From: Chloroflexota bacterium | Lineage (GTDB): Bacteria; Chloroflexota; Anaerolineae; Anaerolineales; Villigracilaceae | Assembly: GCA_029782225.1 (NCBI GenBank) | Contig: JAKOVF010000187.1 | Coordinates: 97,780 to 161,779 of the forward strand | DNA: 64,000 nucleotides | Direction: 5' to 3' | Shown here: piece after piece, positions 1-8,733 of the stretch | How the letters are laid out: every line of letters starts with the position of its first letter | Numbering within the stretch: the stretch's first letter is position 1 | Program-made: the position numbers and the translations under genes | Notes under the pieces: model-generated | The model's database searches: none | Told to the model about the DNA's origin: nothing | Seen by the model: only the letters and a program-made list of their open reading frames with translations

Positions 1-344
1 CGGCTCTGCGTTACAGGGGACAGGGACCAATGCTGACCTTTGTTTTGCATCGGATCGGGGGGATAGGCATAGCGGTTCTCATCACGACACATATGCTTGC
101 ATCGTATCTCGGAGGACGGGGTGGACAGTTCGTGAACGGAATTTATGAGAATTGGGCATTCCAGATCATCGTTTTCTTCTGTGTCCTCTTTCATGCGATC
201 AACGGACTGCGGATCACCATTCTCGACCTGTTTCCAAAGCTCCTGATCCATGAGCGGGAAGCGATCTGGATGGAATGGGCGATCTTTATCCCCATCTATG
301 TGGTCGCTGTGATCGTCATCGTGCAGACAGGGCTGGCAGGTTAA
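1..344 (+). CDS. sdhC: succinate dehydrogenase cytochrome b subunit (5' end outside window)
   Basis: This is the membrane subunit that binds heme and quinone in succinate dehydrogenase (complex II). An ATG lies at base 30, but the same frame stays open to the window edge (codons from base 3) and the upstream residues (LRYRGQGP) read like the usual SdhC lead-in to the first helix, so the true start is upstream. Three transmembrane helices are visible. HRIGG in the first and HAINGLR in the second match the conserved histidine segments of the family. It sits 1 nt before sdhD in a four-gene sdhCDAB operon. About 113 residues are visible. Confidence 0.9.
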   Translation, partial: ALRYRGQGPMLTFVLHRIGGIGIAVLITTHMLASYLGGRGGQFVNGIYENWAFQIIVFFCVLFHAINGLRITILDLFPKLLIHEREAIWMEWAIFIPIYVVAVIVIVQTGLAG

Positions 345-345
345 C

Positions 346-777
346 ATGGCAGTCAAATCCAGAACTCTCCCTCTTTCCAAGCGCGGACTGAACTTCGAAA
401 TGCTGATGTGGCTGTTCACGCGTCTCTCTGCACTGGGGATGTACGCGCTAATCCTGTTCGCGATTATCGGCGCATTGATCATGGGGGCGCGCAATCAAAT
501 GAATCTTGCCGACGTGATGCGCTGGGGCTTCATGCCGAACAGGACCCACGTGGAAAATACGAACATTCCTGACGTCGCTCCCTGGGCGACTCCGTTTTGG
601 AAGCTGACCGCCAGCGCGCTGCTGCTGCTGGCGGTTGCACACGGCGTGCACGGGTTGGTCGTGATCGCAGACGATTACATCGCGGCCTCTCGAGGCCGGC
701 AAATGGTGCGTTTCATCAGCATCTTATTTATGCTGGCTATGATGGGCATTGGCCTGTACATTATTTGGACTTCATAG
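346..777 (+). CDS. sdhD: succinate dehydrogenase membrane anchor subunit
   Basis: The 143-residue protein has three hydrophobic helices (roughly residues 25-47, 83-106 and 120-141), the length and layout of the second membrane anchor of succinate dehydrogenase. VAHGVHGLVVIADDY carries the histidine and tyrosine region expected near heme and quinone. A hydrophilic loop of about 35 residues separates helices 1 and 2. It starts 1 nt after the sdhC stop and ends 13 nt before sdhA, so it is co-transcribed. The assignment as SdhD rests on gene order as much as on sequence, because anchor subunits diverge quickly. Confidence 0.88.
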   Translation: MAVKSRTLPLSKRGLNFEMLMWLFTRLSALGMYALILFAIIGALIMGARNQMNLADVMRWGFMPNRTHVENTNIPDVAPWATPFWKLTASALLLLAVAHGVHGLVVIADDYIAASRGRQMVRFISILFMLAMMGIGLYIIWTS

Positions 778-790
778 GACGGTAGCGTAA

Positions 791-2581
791 ATGAATATTC
801 ATCAATTTGATGTGGTCGTCGTTGGCGCGGGCGGCGCAGGGCTCATGGCAGGGCTATATGCCTCGCGCGGCGCAAAGACGGCGGTTATCAGCAAGCTGTA
901 TCCCACACGCTCCCATACGGGCGCGGCACAGGGCGGCATCAGCGCGGCGTTTGGGAATTACGAAGAAGACAAACCTGAATGGCACACCTATGACACGGTC
1001 AAAGGCTCGGATTATCTGGGCGATCAGGACGCGATCGAGTTCATGACGAATGAAGCGATCGACGCGGTGCTCGAGCTGGAGCATATGGGGCTTCCGTTTG
1101 ATCGGACTCCCGAAGGCCGTATCTCCCAGCGACCGTTTGGTGGGCACACCAACAATGAGACGGGCAAACCTGTCCGACGCGCGTGCCACGCCGCAGATCG
1201 CACCGGGCATATGATCCTGCAAACCCTGTACCAGCAGTGTTTGAAGAACAAGGTCAATTTTTTCGATGAATATCAGGTGCTGGATTTCCTGATCGTCAAC
1301 GGCAAGACCGCAGGTGTGGTGGCCGTGGAACTCGCGACCGGTGAATTGCACACCTTCCACGCGAAGGCGGTCATCTTTGCCACCGGCGGCCATGGTCGCA
1401 TCTTCGAAGTGACATCTAATGCCTATGCCTACACTGGCGACGGTGGAGCAGTTTTATTGCGCCGCGGCATCCCTCTCGAAGACATGGAATTCTTCCAGTT
1501 CCACCCAACAGGCATTTATAAACTTGGCATTCTCATCACAGAGGGTGTGCGGGGCGAAGGCGGCATATTGATCAATGGCAAAGGCGAACGCTTCATGCCA
1601 AAGTACGCGCCGACTGTAAAGGACCTTGCCTCACGCGATGTGGTCTCGCGCGCGATCTATACCGAGATCCGCGAGGGACGCGGTATCAATGGCTCGAATT
1701 ATGTCTATCTCGATGTACGTCCCGAATCGGTGATCAAATATGCTGCGCAGGATGGACGAACAAATCCGGATGGTACACCCTACACGATCACAGGTGAACA
1801 GGTTCTTGCAAAGCTGCCGGATATCATTGACTTCTGCCGTGTCTATCTCGGCGTGGACCCACTGACGCAGATGATGCCGATCCAGCCGACCGCGCATTAC
1901 ACCATGGGCGGCATCCCCACGAATAAATATGGCGAAGTCATCATTGATGACAAGAACACGGCTTTCCCTGGTCTCTATGCTGCTGGCGAATGTGCGTGCG
2001 TGTCTGTGCACGGGGCCAACCGTCTCGGCACGAACTCGCTGCTCGACCTGGTCGTGTTTGGGAAGCATGCAGGACTCAAAGCCGCGGAGTATGCAAAGAC
2101 TGCCGAATTCGAGAAACTGCCCGATGACGCGGAAGCAGACGCAAAGTCCCAGTTTGAGGCGCTGCGTCATGGGTCCGGCAAAGCCAATGCATTCGACATC
2201 ACGACTGAGATGAAGAAGGTCATGTTTGACCTCGTCGGTATCTATCGAAATGAATCGGGCATGAAGGAAGCGATCGAAAAGCTCAAGGAACTGAAGTCCC
2301 GCTATAAGGAAGTCTGTGTGAAGGACACGGGCAAAATCTTCAACACGGAATTGCTCAACGCCTGGGAGCTTGGCAACATGCTGGAGATCGCGGATGTGAT
2401 CGCCGAGTGTGCCCTGAACCGCAAAGAGTCGCGCGGCGGACATTCGCGTGAAGATTACCCGAAGCGTGATGACCAGAACTGGCTGAAGCACACACTGGTC
2501 TGGAAGAAGGATGGCAAGGTGAAAATTGGATACAAGCCAGTGGCCATCACAAAATATCAACCCAAAGAGCGAGTTTATTAG
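791..2581 (+). CDS. sdhA: succinate dehydrogenase flavoprotein subunit
   Basis: SdhA oxidises succinate to fumarate at a covalently bound FAD and faces the cytoplasm. The 596-residue product has the N-terminal dinucleotide fold [14 protein letters not shown], the [10 protein letters not shown] segment whose histidine binds FAD covalently, the substrate-binding segment FHPTGIY and the [18 protein letters not shown] motif near residue 405. Length is normal for the family. Electrons pass to SdhB, encoded 11 nt downstream. The large open frame on the opposite strand is a coding shadow. Confidence 0.97.
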   Translation: MNIHQFDVVVVGAGGAGLMAGLYASRGAKTAVISKLYPTRSHTGAAQGGISAAFGNYEEDKPEWHTYDTVKGSDYLGDQDAIEFMTNEAIDAVLELEHMGLPFDRTPEGRISQRPFGGHTNNETGKPVRRACHAADRTGHMILQTLYQQCLKNKVNFFDEYQVLDFLIVNGKTAGVVAVELATGELHTFHAKAVIFATGGHGRIFEVTSNAYAYTGDGGAVLLRRGIPLEDMEFFQFHPTGIYKLGILITEGVRGEGGILINGKGERFMPKYAPTVKDLASRDVVSRAIYTEIREGRGINGSNYVYLDVRPESVIKYAAQDGRTNPDGTPYTITGEQVLAKLPDIIDFCRVYLGVDPLTQMMPIQPTAHYTMGGIPTNKYGEVIIDDKNTAFPGLYAAGECACVSVHGANRLGTNSLLDLVVFGKHAGLKAAEYAKTAEFEKLPDDAEADAKSQFEALRHGSGKANAFDITTEMKKVMFDLVGIYRNESGMKEAIEKLKELKSRYKEVCVKDTGKIFNTELLNAWELGNMLEIADVIAECALNRKESRGGHSREDYPKRDDQNWLKHTLVWKKDGKVKIGYKPVAITKYQPKERVY

Positions 2582-2592
2582 TAGAGGCAAAC

Positions 2593-3300
2593 ATGGAAGT
2601 CACTCTAAAAATATTCCGTTATAACCCCGAAGTGGACAAGACCTTCCACTACGAAACCTACACCATCGAAGCGCATGAGACTGACCGCATCCTGGATCTG
2701 CTCGAACATGTGAAAGGTTACAACGATGGCACTCTGTCATTCCGCCGCTCGTGTGCGCACGGCGTGTGCGGCTCGGACGCGATGCGCATCAACGGCAGGA
2801 ACATGCTGGCATGCAAAGCTCTGGTGCGCGACGTGGGGGACAAAATCACGGTCGAACCATTGCTTGGGTTGAAAGTTCAGAAAGACTTGATCGTGGACAT
2901 GGAACCCTTCTTCGACAACTACAAGAAGGTGCTGCCCTACTTTATCAACGACTCCCCGCTTCCCGCCGACGGAAAGGAGCGACTGCAAAGCCCCGAGCAG
3001 CGCGCCCGCTTTGACGACACCACCAAGTGTATTTTGTGTGCGGCCTGTACCACTTCCTGCCCGTCATACTGGGGAACCGATTCCTATCTTGGACCGGCCG
3101 CGCTGGTGACCGCACACCGCTTCATCTTCGACAGCCGCGATGAGGCCGCCGCGGAACGTCTGCACGTCATCAGCGAAACGGACGGTGTCGCGCGCTGTCA
3201 CACCATTTTCAACTGCACCATGGCCTGCCCGCGCGACATCCAGATCACCAAGGCGATTGGCGAGCTGAAGATGGCGACGCTCACGGGGAAGATCGAGTGA
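2593..3300 (+). CDS. sdhB: succinate dehydrogenase iron-sulfur subunit
   Basis: SdhB carries electrons from the flavin to quinone through three Fe-S clusters. The 235-residue protein has the plant-type [2Fe-2S] ligands in CAHGVCGSD plus the later MLAC cysteine, the [4Fe-4S] motif CILCAACTTSCP near residues 141-152, and CHTIFNCTMACP near residues 201-212 completing the [3Fe-4S] and [4Fe-4S] sites. The start is preceded by GAGGCAA. It is the last gene of the sdh operon and is followed by a rho-independent terminator. Confidence 0.97.
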   Translation: MEVTLKIFRYNPEVDKTFHYETYTIEAHETDRILDLLEHVKGYNDGTLSFRRSCAHGVCGSDAMRINGRNMLACKALVRDVGDKITVEPLLGLKVQKDLIVDMEPFFDNYKKVLPYFINDSPLPADGKERLQSPEQRARFDDTTKCILCAACTTSCPSYWGTDSYLGPAALVTAHRFIFDSRDEAAAERLHVISETDGVARCHTIFNCTMACPRDIQITKAIGELKMATLTGKIE

Positions 3301-3344
3301 TTCAATAAACAGCGATCAGCGTGCAGTAATCTATGAAGAGTAAG

Positions 3345-3372
3345 CCGCATCTGTAAGGATGCGGTTTCTTTT
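3345..3372 (+). terminator. rho-independent terminator of sdhCDAB
   Basis: A 7-bp perfect stem CCGCATC/GATGCGG with a 6-nt loop is followed by TTTCTTTTT, 45 nt after the sdhB stop. It separates the sdh operon from the PhzF-family gene. Confidence 0.85.
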
Positions 3373-3398
3373 TATCAATGCGAATTGGAGGAAGCAAT

Positions 3399-4238
3399 AT
3401 GGATGTTCTAAAACTGGCGGCATTCTCCCATAACGGACAAGGTGGCAATCCCGCCGGCGTGGCGTTTTGTGAGGAGATGCCGGGCGATGAAGAAATGTTG
3501 AAAGTGGCAAAAGAAGTGGGCTTTTCGGAAACAGCATTCCTCGTCAGGCAAGTGGACGGCAGTTGGCGTGTCCGTTATTTTGCGCCAGCGATGGAAATCG
3601 CTTTTTGTGGGCACGCCACAATCGCTTTGGGTGCAGTGTTGGGTGAGCGCTTTGGGGCAGGCGAGTACAAATTGATCCTGAATGATGGTGAGATCAGCGT
3701 ACGAGCTGAAAGATCAGGCAAGGGCATAGTGGCAACCCTGCAATCTCCCGGGACATCTTCAGAAGATGCGCCTGAGGAATTAATCGATCAGATCCTGGCG
3801 GCATTTAATTTAACGTGTGACAATCTCGATCCCGCTTTCCCCATCCGCTTTGCGTTTGGAGGCGTCCGGCATTTGATCCTTGTCCTAAAGGATCGGAAAA
3901 CTCTTGCAGATATGAAGTATCCGTTTGATACGGTCAGGAGCCTGATGCTGGAGCATGGTCTCACCACGATTAGCCTGCTCTGGCATGAATCCGATGAGCT
4001 ATTTCATTCCCGCAATCCGTTTGCGGCAGGCGGAGTCTATGAGGACCCGGCCACCGGTGCGGCGGCTGCGGCGTTCGCCGGTTATTTGCGGGATATTGGC
4101 TGGCAGGGGAAAAATACTTTCACGATCCTGCAGGGAGAGGACATGGGCATGCCGTCCCGTTTGCTGGTAAAGTATTCTCCTGAGATTGGGTCAAGTGTGG
4201 CGGTGAGTGGGGAGACGCGATATATCGATAAAGATTAA
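3399..4238 (+). CDS. PhzF-family isomerase/epimerase
   Basis: PhzF-family proteins are two-domain isomerases related to diaminopimelate epimerase; most have no assigned substrate. The 279-residue product shows the signature GNPAGVAF near the N terminus, the candidate acid in EVGFSETAFL, FCGHATIALG near residue 70, and the second-domain glycine motif DPATGAAAAAFAGYL. The ATG at 3399 is chosen over one at 3378 because GGAGGA lies 7 nt upstream of it. The gene is monocistronic, lying between two terminators. Confidence 0.85.
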   Translation: MDVLKLAAFSHNGQGGNPAGVAFCEEMPGDEEMLKVAKEVGFSETAFLVRQVDGSWRVRYFAPAMEIAFCGHATIALGAVLGERFGAGEYKLILNDGEISVRAERSGKGIVATLQSPGTSSEDAPEELIDQILAAFNLTCDNLDPAFPIRFAFGGVRHLILVLKDRKTLADMKYPFDTVRSLMLEHGLTTISLLWHESDELFHSRNPFAAGGVYEDPATGAAAAAFAGYLRDIGWQGKNTFTILQGEDMGMPSRLLVKYSPEIGSSVAVSGETRYIDKD

Positions 4239-4264
4239 TCATCAGATGACAAGTTATAAAATGA

Positions 4265-4297
4265 CAGGCCGCGTCCATCGACGCGGCCTGTTTGTTT
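4265..4297 (+). terminator. rho-independent terminator after PhzF gene
   Basis: A perfect 11-bp stem (left arm 4265-4275, right arm 4280-4290) with the 4-nt loop CATC is followed by TTTGTTT. It lies 27 nt after the PhzF-family stop codon. Confidence 0.9.
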
Positions 4298-4389
4298 AGC
4301 ACAACCTGAAAACCATTTGTAAGCTATGAAATGAGCATAAGGGCGGCAAATCACTATAATGAGTGAAGCAGTTTCTGTAAGGAGTCAGC

Positions 4390-4866
4390 ATGATTAAAAT
4401 CACCAGATTCGATGAACAAATCCCCACTCTGCTTCCTGTCACCCATACCTTGCTCAAATCAGCTAATCTGACGGTCCACAATAAGGTCACGCAGATTACC
4501 CTGCACGGCTCGCGCGGACTGGCCGGCTGCTATCATCCCGATTCTGATATCGACCTGAGCCTGATCGTGGATACAGAGAATTGCACCCGCATGCCTGAAC
4601 TCGAATCTCTCTTACAGTCTGTTTTGAAAACTACTACAAAAAACTGGCAGAGCGATATTAAACTGGATCTGGCGGTCATTTTTGATGTGCGCGGCTGCGG
4701 TCTGAAATGCTTCGACCAGATGGCCTTCGATCCCCAATCCTGTCCGCATGGCGGTGTCGAGTGTTTTGGCCTGTATAAAAGGGGAAATGGCTTCAACGGA
4801 ATGGTGGAGAGCGCCGGAGTAAAAGTAAAATTGATGTATCCCTGCATCTCGATATGGAAGAGATGA
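4390..4866 (+). CDS. minimal nucleotidyltransferase-domain protein
   Basis: The 158-residue protein carries the polymerase-beta nucleotidyltransferase signature: GSRGLAG followed by DSDIDLSLIV near residues 40-60, with two aspartates expected to bind metal and a third in KLDLAVIFDV near residue 97. Such proteins transfer nucleotides to small molecules, RNA or proteins, and short stand-alone copies are often toxin- or antitoxin-like (MNT). No HEPN-type partner gene lies beside it, so a toxin-antitoxin role is not supported. AAGGAG sits 7 nt upstream of the start. Confidence 0.7.
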   Translation: MIKITRFDEQIPTLLPVTHTLLKSANLTVHNKVTQITLHGSRGLAGCYHPDSDIDLSLIVDTENCTRMPELESLLQSVLKTTTKNWQSDIKLDLAVIFDVRGCGLKCFDQMAFDPQSCPHGGVECFGLYKRGNGFNGMVESAGVKVKLMYPCISIWKR

Positions 4867-4944
4867 TAGAGTGACACCCTACGTGTGACGAACCTGGCTT
4901 TTACTTCTCCTTACAGAATCATCAGCCAGATGGGGGATTCTGTT

Positions 4945-4974
4945 TTGAAAACCTTTCCACGCCCGCTGTATAAT
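4945..4974 (+). promoter_or_regulatory. sigma70-type promoter for the C39-like peptidase gene
   Basis: TTGAAA (4945-4950) and a perfect TATAAT (4969-4974) are separated by 18 nt. Transcription would start about 30 nt before the ATG at 5010, leaving a short leader with the strong ribosome site CGGAGGT. Confidence 0.7.
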
Positions 4975-5009
4975 TGATCCGTTCCAAAGGTGACAACTCG
5001 GAGGTGCCC

Positions 5010-6155
5010 ATGCCCTTTAAGCTCGTCTACTACTCTCAGCAGGATGCACGATGGAAGAACGACATCCTTGGTTTCGGCGACCCCGGCGACACCATCGGCT
5101 ACGTTGGCTGTGCGCTGACCAGCGTGGCGATGCTCCTGAGCGGGCACGGATATACGGAAACTCCCAAAACTCTCAACCAGAAGCTCAAGAATGTCAATGG
5201 CTTCGTTAGCGCGGCCATTGTGTGGGGCGCCGTCAGCCAGATCTATCCCAAGGTTTCGCTCAAGTCCTTTATTCCCTGCACCAACAGCGCTGCGCCGTTG
5301 GCACAGATCGATGCGGCGCTGGCAGCCGGTCAGCCGGCGATCGTGATGGTGGATAGCAGTCCCGCCAGCGGACTGCAGACTCACTGGGTCGTTTTGTACG
5401 CGCGCGAGGGCGGCGACTACCTCATGCTCGACCCCTGGCCCTATCAGACCGACGTTACGAAAAAGACTTACCTGATGCCGCGCTATGCTCAGGGAAAGGA
5501 CCTCCAGCACGCCATAGCTCACGTCATTCTGTATGATGTGATTGGCTCAGGCGGACCGACACCGACTCCGCCGACGGATGGTTCCGTTTCCGGTGGAGGG
5601 GCCTCCGCCCGGGTCAAAGCGGATGTGACCTGGGGATTAAACCTCCGCTCGAGCATTGACACATCCACCACGGCAAACGTCATCGCGGTGGAACCGTCTG
5701 GCACGGAATTGACCATCGTTGAAACCGATGGCGCGAGCAAGATCGGCGCGGTCAACCAGTGGATCCGCGTGCGCGATGCCCAGGGTCACGAAGGCTATGC
5801 CGCAGCCTGGTACCTGGAAAAGGCCGCAGCGACGGAGCCTGTCCCGGTGAAGGAGCCAGCTCCGGGTCCCACAAGTGAACCGCCGGCGACCGCATCCACA
5901 CCGTCTCCCGCCTCCGCGCCCACGCCTGAGCCGCAAAAGCTGATGGTCGTGGTCAAATCCGGCGGTGCAAAAGTTTATCAAACGGCTTCAAAAGGCCAGG
6001 TCGTTTCGACAGAAAAGAGCGGGGCGCGCCTCGTTGTCGTGGAAGCAGCGTCAAAAGCCACAGCCAAGATCGGTGTGGGCGGGAAATGGTTGAACGTGAA
6101 AGCGAGCAATGGCAAACGCGGTTACGTGGACGGCGGTTCTGTCAGGAAGGGATAG
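5010..6155 (+). CDS. C39-like peptidase with SH3-type domains
   Basis: The first ~180 residues match the C39-like cysteine peptidase family (Peptidase_C39_2): YYSQQDARW, the catalytic cysteine in VGCALTSVAMLL, the histidine in THWVVLY and LDPW. Two SH3-like (SH3_3) modules follow, near 200-275 (ending GYAAAWYLE) and 310-381, joined by a Pro/Thr/Ala-rich linker. Such domains usually bind cell-wall glycans or peptides. No signal peptide is visible, so its location is uncertain. The ATG at 5010 is preceded by CGGAGGT at the right spacing; an upstream in-frame ATG overlaps the promoter and is rejected. Confidence 0.75.
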   Translation: MPFKLVYYSQQDARWKNDILGFGDPGDTIGYVGCALTSVAMLLSGHGYTETPKTLNQKLKNVNGFVSAAIVWGAVSQIYPKVSLKSFIPCTNSAAPLAQIDAALAAGQPAIVMVDSSPASGLQTHWVVLYAREGGDYLMLDPWPYQTDVTKKTYLMPRYAQGKDLQHAIAHVILYDVIGSGGPTPTPPTDGSVSGGGASARVKADVTWGLNLRSSIDTSTTANVIAVEPSGTELTIVETDGASKIGAVNQWIRVRDAQGHEGYAAAWYLEKAAATEPVPVKEPAPGPTSEPPATASTPSPASAPTPEPQKLMVVVKSGGAKVYQTASKGQVVSTEKSGARLVVVEAASKATAKIGVGGKWLNVKASNGKRGYVDGGSVRKG

Positions 6156-6157
6156 CC

Positions 6158-6457
6158 ATGTCAATCTATCAAACAGCCCGATTTCAGGTAAAGAAGGAAG
6201 CGCTCGCTGACTGCGAGGCAGCGATCCACAAATTCCTGGAATATGTGCGCGCGAACGAGCCAAAAACCATCCTGTACATTTCCCTCCAACAAAGCGATGA
6301 CCCCACACGTTTTCTGCATTATTTCATTTTCGAAGACGAGGCCGCGCGCGACCGCCATTCCAATTCCATAGGCATCGATCACTTCACCAGCATCCTGTAT
6401 CCCAACCTGGTGGAACCGGTGGAGTTCACGGAATACACGAACTTTGCAAGCACATAA
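6158..6457 (+). CDS. ABM-family (antibiotic biosynthesis monooxygenase-like) protein
   Basis: The 99-residue protein has the small ferredoxin-like ABM layout: a first strand YQTARFQVKK, a helix with ALADCEAAIHKFLEY, a strand TILYISLQQ, then FLHYFIFEDEAARDRHSNS and a final helix. Family members are cofactor-free monooxygenases or simple dimeric stress proteins; the substrate here is unknown. The start at 6158 follows AGGAAGG and lies 2 nt after the upstream stop. It forms a run with the next two genes. Confidence 0.75.
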   Translation: MSIYQTARFQVKKEALADCEAAIHKFLEYVRANEPKTILYISLQQSDDPTRFLHYFIFEDEAARDRHSNSIGIDHFTSILYPNLVEPVEFTEYTNFAST

Positions 6458-6465
6458 CATCATCC

Positions 6466-6948
6466 ATGAGCATCGACGACAACAACACCACACCGTTATG
6501 GACCTGCCCGCGCTGCGGCCATCGCTTTGTGAGGCGCAACACGTGGCACTCCTGTTCCCAGCATAAACTCGACGGGCACTTCAAAGGCAGGGACGCGCGC
6601 GTCCGTGAATTATTCGATGCCTGGTTGAGCTTCGTCAGTCAGTTTGGGGAAGTAACCGTGATCCCGCAAAAGACGCGCATCAGCTTCCAGGTCCGCGCGC
6701 GTTTCGCCGGCGCGGTCATTCGCAAGAACTGGGTTGAATGTGGATTCTGGCTGAAACGCCCGATCAAGGATGAACGCTTTGACCGCGTGGAAAGGGTCAC
6801 TGCGCGCGATTATGTCCATTATTTTCGCCTCACAGACCCGGCCCAGTTGGACTCGACCATGAAGGAGTACTTGCATGAGGCATACGAGGTGGGATGCAGA
6901 CAAAAGGATGGGAGTCATTCATTACATACCACAAGGAAAACCAAATGA
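6466..6948 (+). CDS. DUF5655-domain protein with N-terminal Cys/His motif
   Basis: The 160-residue protein begins with CPRCGHRFVRRNTWHSC, a likely small zinc-binding motif, followed by a domain typical of DUF5655 (VIPQKTRISFQVRARFAGAV, WVECGFWLKRP, DYVHYFRL). DUF5655 has no known activity. It starts 8 nt after the previous stop with no obvious ribosome site, so translation may be coupled. Its stop overlaps the next start in an ATGA arrangement. Confidence 0.75.
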   Translation: MSIDDNNTTPLWTCPRCGHRFVRRNTWHSCSQHKLDGHFKGRDARVRELFDAWLSFVSQFGEVTVIPQKTRISFQVRARFAGAVIRKNWVECGFWLKRPIKDERFDRVERVTARDYVHYFRLTDPAQLDSTMKEYLHEAYEVGCRQKDGSHSLHTTRKTK

Positions 6949-7562
6949 TCAATTGTCCGTGGTGCCATACCTCCTACGTTAAATTCAAGGCGACCTGCGA
7001 AAAATGCGGTGGACAAATCCCGCCGCCCATCACGGTGCCATTGAACGCGCCCCCGCGCATTCCTCCCCCGCCCCCGGCGCCGCGTCCATTTGCGAAGGGT
7101 TACGCCCGGCAGTTGGCATTCTCCGACAGATGGGCCAATACCGCGCTCATCTTTTTGCTCCTGGGCATCATTGTTACATGCCTGGGCATTATGCTAATTC
7201 TTGGCATCGTTACAGTGACAGCGCTTACGGCTATGCCATTTCTCGGCGCTGGGCTTGTGCTCTTCCTCCTGGGGGTGCTGATATTTCAGCTACGCTATAA
7301 GAGGGCGCAAACCGCTTTTAGAGTTTTGCGCGAGGGACAGGTCGCGAACGGACAGATCGAGAGTGTGCAGAGAAGCTCTGCGCGTGACGGGGGTCATAAT
7401 CCATGGGTCATCAAATATAGTTTTCAAGTAATGGGACAGGATTATGAAGACCAGGTTTCCACTCTCAACAACCCCACTCTGGTATTCAAGCCGGGCAGCC
7501 CCGCGCATGTCTTGTATCTCCCGGACAAGCCGGAGCTCAATTCACTGTATCCGCACCCTTAA
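6945..7562 (+). CDS. zinc-ribbon membrane protein with DUF3592-like domain
   Basis: The 205-residue product starts with a zinc ribbon (CPWC near residue 4 and CEKCGG near 18), then a proline-rich linker, two adjacent transmembrane helices (about residues 65-120) and a soluble C-terminal region (REGQVANGQIESVQ, VIKYSFQVMGQDYEDQV) resembling DUF3592. The ATG at 6945 overlaps the DUF5655 stop and follows AAGGA. The function is unknown. Confidence 0.65.
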   Translation: MINCPWCHTSYVKFKATCEKCGGQIPPPITVPLNAPPRIPPPPPAPRPFAKGYARQLAFSDRWANTALIFLLLGIIVTCLGIMLILGIVTVTALTAMPFLGAGLVLFLLGVLIFQLRYKRAQTAFRVLREGQVANGQIESVQRSSARDGGHNPWVIKYSFQVMGQDYEDQVSTLNNPTLVFKPGSPAHVLYLPDKPELNSLYPHP

Positions 7563-7574
7563 ATGGATCAAAAC

Positions 7575-7624
7575 GTCCCGAAGGCCTGTCCTGAGGCGTA
7601 GCCGAAGGATCTACCCTTCGGGAC
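7575..7624. terminator. bidirectional terminator-like hairpin made from a dispersed repeat
   Basis: Arms GTCCCGAAGG (7575-7584) and CCTTCGGGAC (7615-7624) are perfectly complementary and are flanked by AAAA on the left and TCTCTTT on the right, so the hairpin can stop transcription from both convergent genes. The loop contains CCTGTCCTGAGGC...CGAAGG, which resembles a dispersed bacterial repeat; a related sequence is found at 14408-14490. Confidence 0.65.
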
Positions 7625-7629
7625 TCTCT

Positions 7630-8733
7630 TTATATTGAATTCAACGCCCTCACAAAAACTTCCACCATCTTCTGGATGTTGATCACCTCGGCCACAATTC
7701 GATAAGATTCTTCCCCCATTTTCCTCAAACGCGTACCATCGGACAACGCGTTTTTCATTGTCGTGATAAGTGCATCGAAATCATCGGGCGGGATCTGCCA
7801 CCCATTCCCCGCGCGGACGAGATCATCCTGCGTTCCATCCCCTTTTGCGACAATGACCGGCAGCCCGTAACTCATGGCTTCCTGCACGGCCAGCCCTCCG
7901 GTTCCGGGCAAGACGAAGAGGTCTGCCTCCGTGAAATAGGGTTTTAGCTCCGTTCCATGCCTGGCCCCGATAAACTCTGCTGACGGATAGACTTCTCTGG
8001 CAACTGACTCCAGCCCCGCGCGCTCCGGGCCATCCCCAACAATCACCAGCCGCGGAGAATTTGGCATTTGAGCACACGCGCGCAGGAGGAAATCAACGCG
8101 TTTACGCGCCTGCAATCGTCCTACGAACAAAATCGTTACTCGGTCGACGGCCAACGGTCCACGGTCCGGCTTCGACTCAGGCGGTAGAGAGACTGAGTTA
8201 TGCGCGACGAAGATTTTCTCGCGCGGGAAACCGAGTGCGGTATATTCATCCGCGCCACGCTGGCTATAGGAGATCAACGCGTCAAATTGAGTGAGGAAGC
8301 GCGACCAAACCCTCACCCCTGCACCCCTCTCCCAGTGGGAGAGGGGTTGGGGTGAGGGCGCACCTAATCCCCAGCCAATGACCCTGCGTCCGCGCGCGTG
8401 CATCCATTTGACAGCAGCGGGCGTGGATAGATAACGCGGGTTCGCCTCCACGACCAATGCATCCGGGTCTTCTGCTTTCAGCCAATCGATCAATCCTCGC
8501 TGATAGCAGAGATAACGTGGACCGCGGAAAAGGTGGACATTTGTCCCCAATCTATACTTTGCAACCCGCAGCTTGAGAGCCGGCGTGATGCCTTCATCCA
8601 CGCGCGGCAGGCCGGTGAACAGCGCCAGCCCTTTGTCACAGGCAGATGCAAGCAGGTCAAAGAAGGGCGCGCGGTAATTGGGAAGCACACGCTGTTGCAG
8701 CGCCAGACGGCCTGAGAAGCGGGTCATGGACAT
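7630..8733 (-). CDS. GT4-family glycosyltransferase
   Basis: This 367-residue protein has the two-Rossmann GT-B layout of family 4 glycosyltransferases. The C-terminal half contains TILFVGRLQARKRVDFLL, LVIVGDGPERAGLE, FIGARHGTELKPYF and LPGTGGLAVQEAMSYGLPV, which bind the nucleotide-sugar donor. Sugar and acceptor are unknown. It is the last gene of a reverse operon and overlaps the upstream membrane-protein gene by 10 nt. A palindromic repeat is inserted in frame at 8310-8358, between GWGLG and SRFLTQFDAL. Confidence 0.85.
   Translation of the reverse strand: MSMTRFSGRLALQQRVLPNYRAPFFDLLASACDKGLALFTGLPRVDEGITPALKLRVAKYRLGTNVHLFRGPRYLCYQRGLIDWLKAEDPDALVVEANPRYLSTPAAVKWMHARGRRVIGWGLGAPSPQPLSHWERGAGVRVWSRFLTQFDALISYSQRGADEYTALGFPREKIFVAHNSVSLPPESKPDRGPLAVDRVTILFVGRLQARKRVDFLLRACAQMPNSPRLVIVGDGPERAGLESVAREVYPSAEFIGARHGTELKPYFTEADLFVLPGTGGLAVQEAMSYGLPVIVAKGDGTQDDLVRAGNGWQIPPDDFDALITTMKNALSDGTRLRKMGEESYRIVAEVINIQKMVEVFVRALNSI
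8310..8358. repeat. palindromic repeat inside a glycosyltransferase gene
   Basis: A 49-bp imperfect palindrome has ends CCCTCACCCC/GGGGTGAGGG and an inner pair CCCCTCTCCCA/TGGGAGAGGGG. This is the layout of a repeat family common between genes in many bacteria. On the coding strand it is read as PSPQPLSHWERGAGV, a peptide unrelated to the glycosyltransferase fold, without breaking the frame. A degenerate relative lies at 20370-20450. Confidence 0.85.

Noticed and set aside
1631..2590. Long reverse reading frame (319 codons) opposite sdhA
   Set aside because: It mirrors the codon pattern of the clear sdhA gene and has no recognisable domain or ribosome site.
4390..4866. MNT/HEPN toxin-antitoxin pair
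   Set aside because: Only the nucleotidyltransferase part is present; no HEPN or other toxin gene is adjacent.
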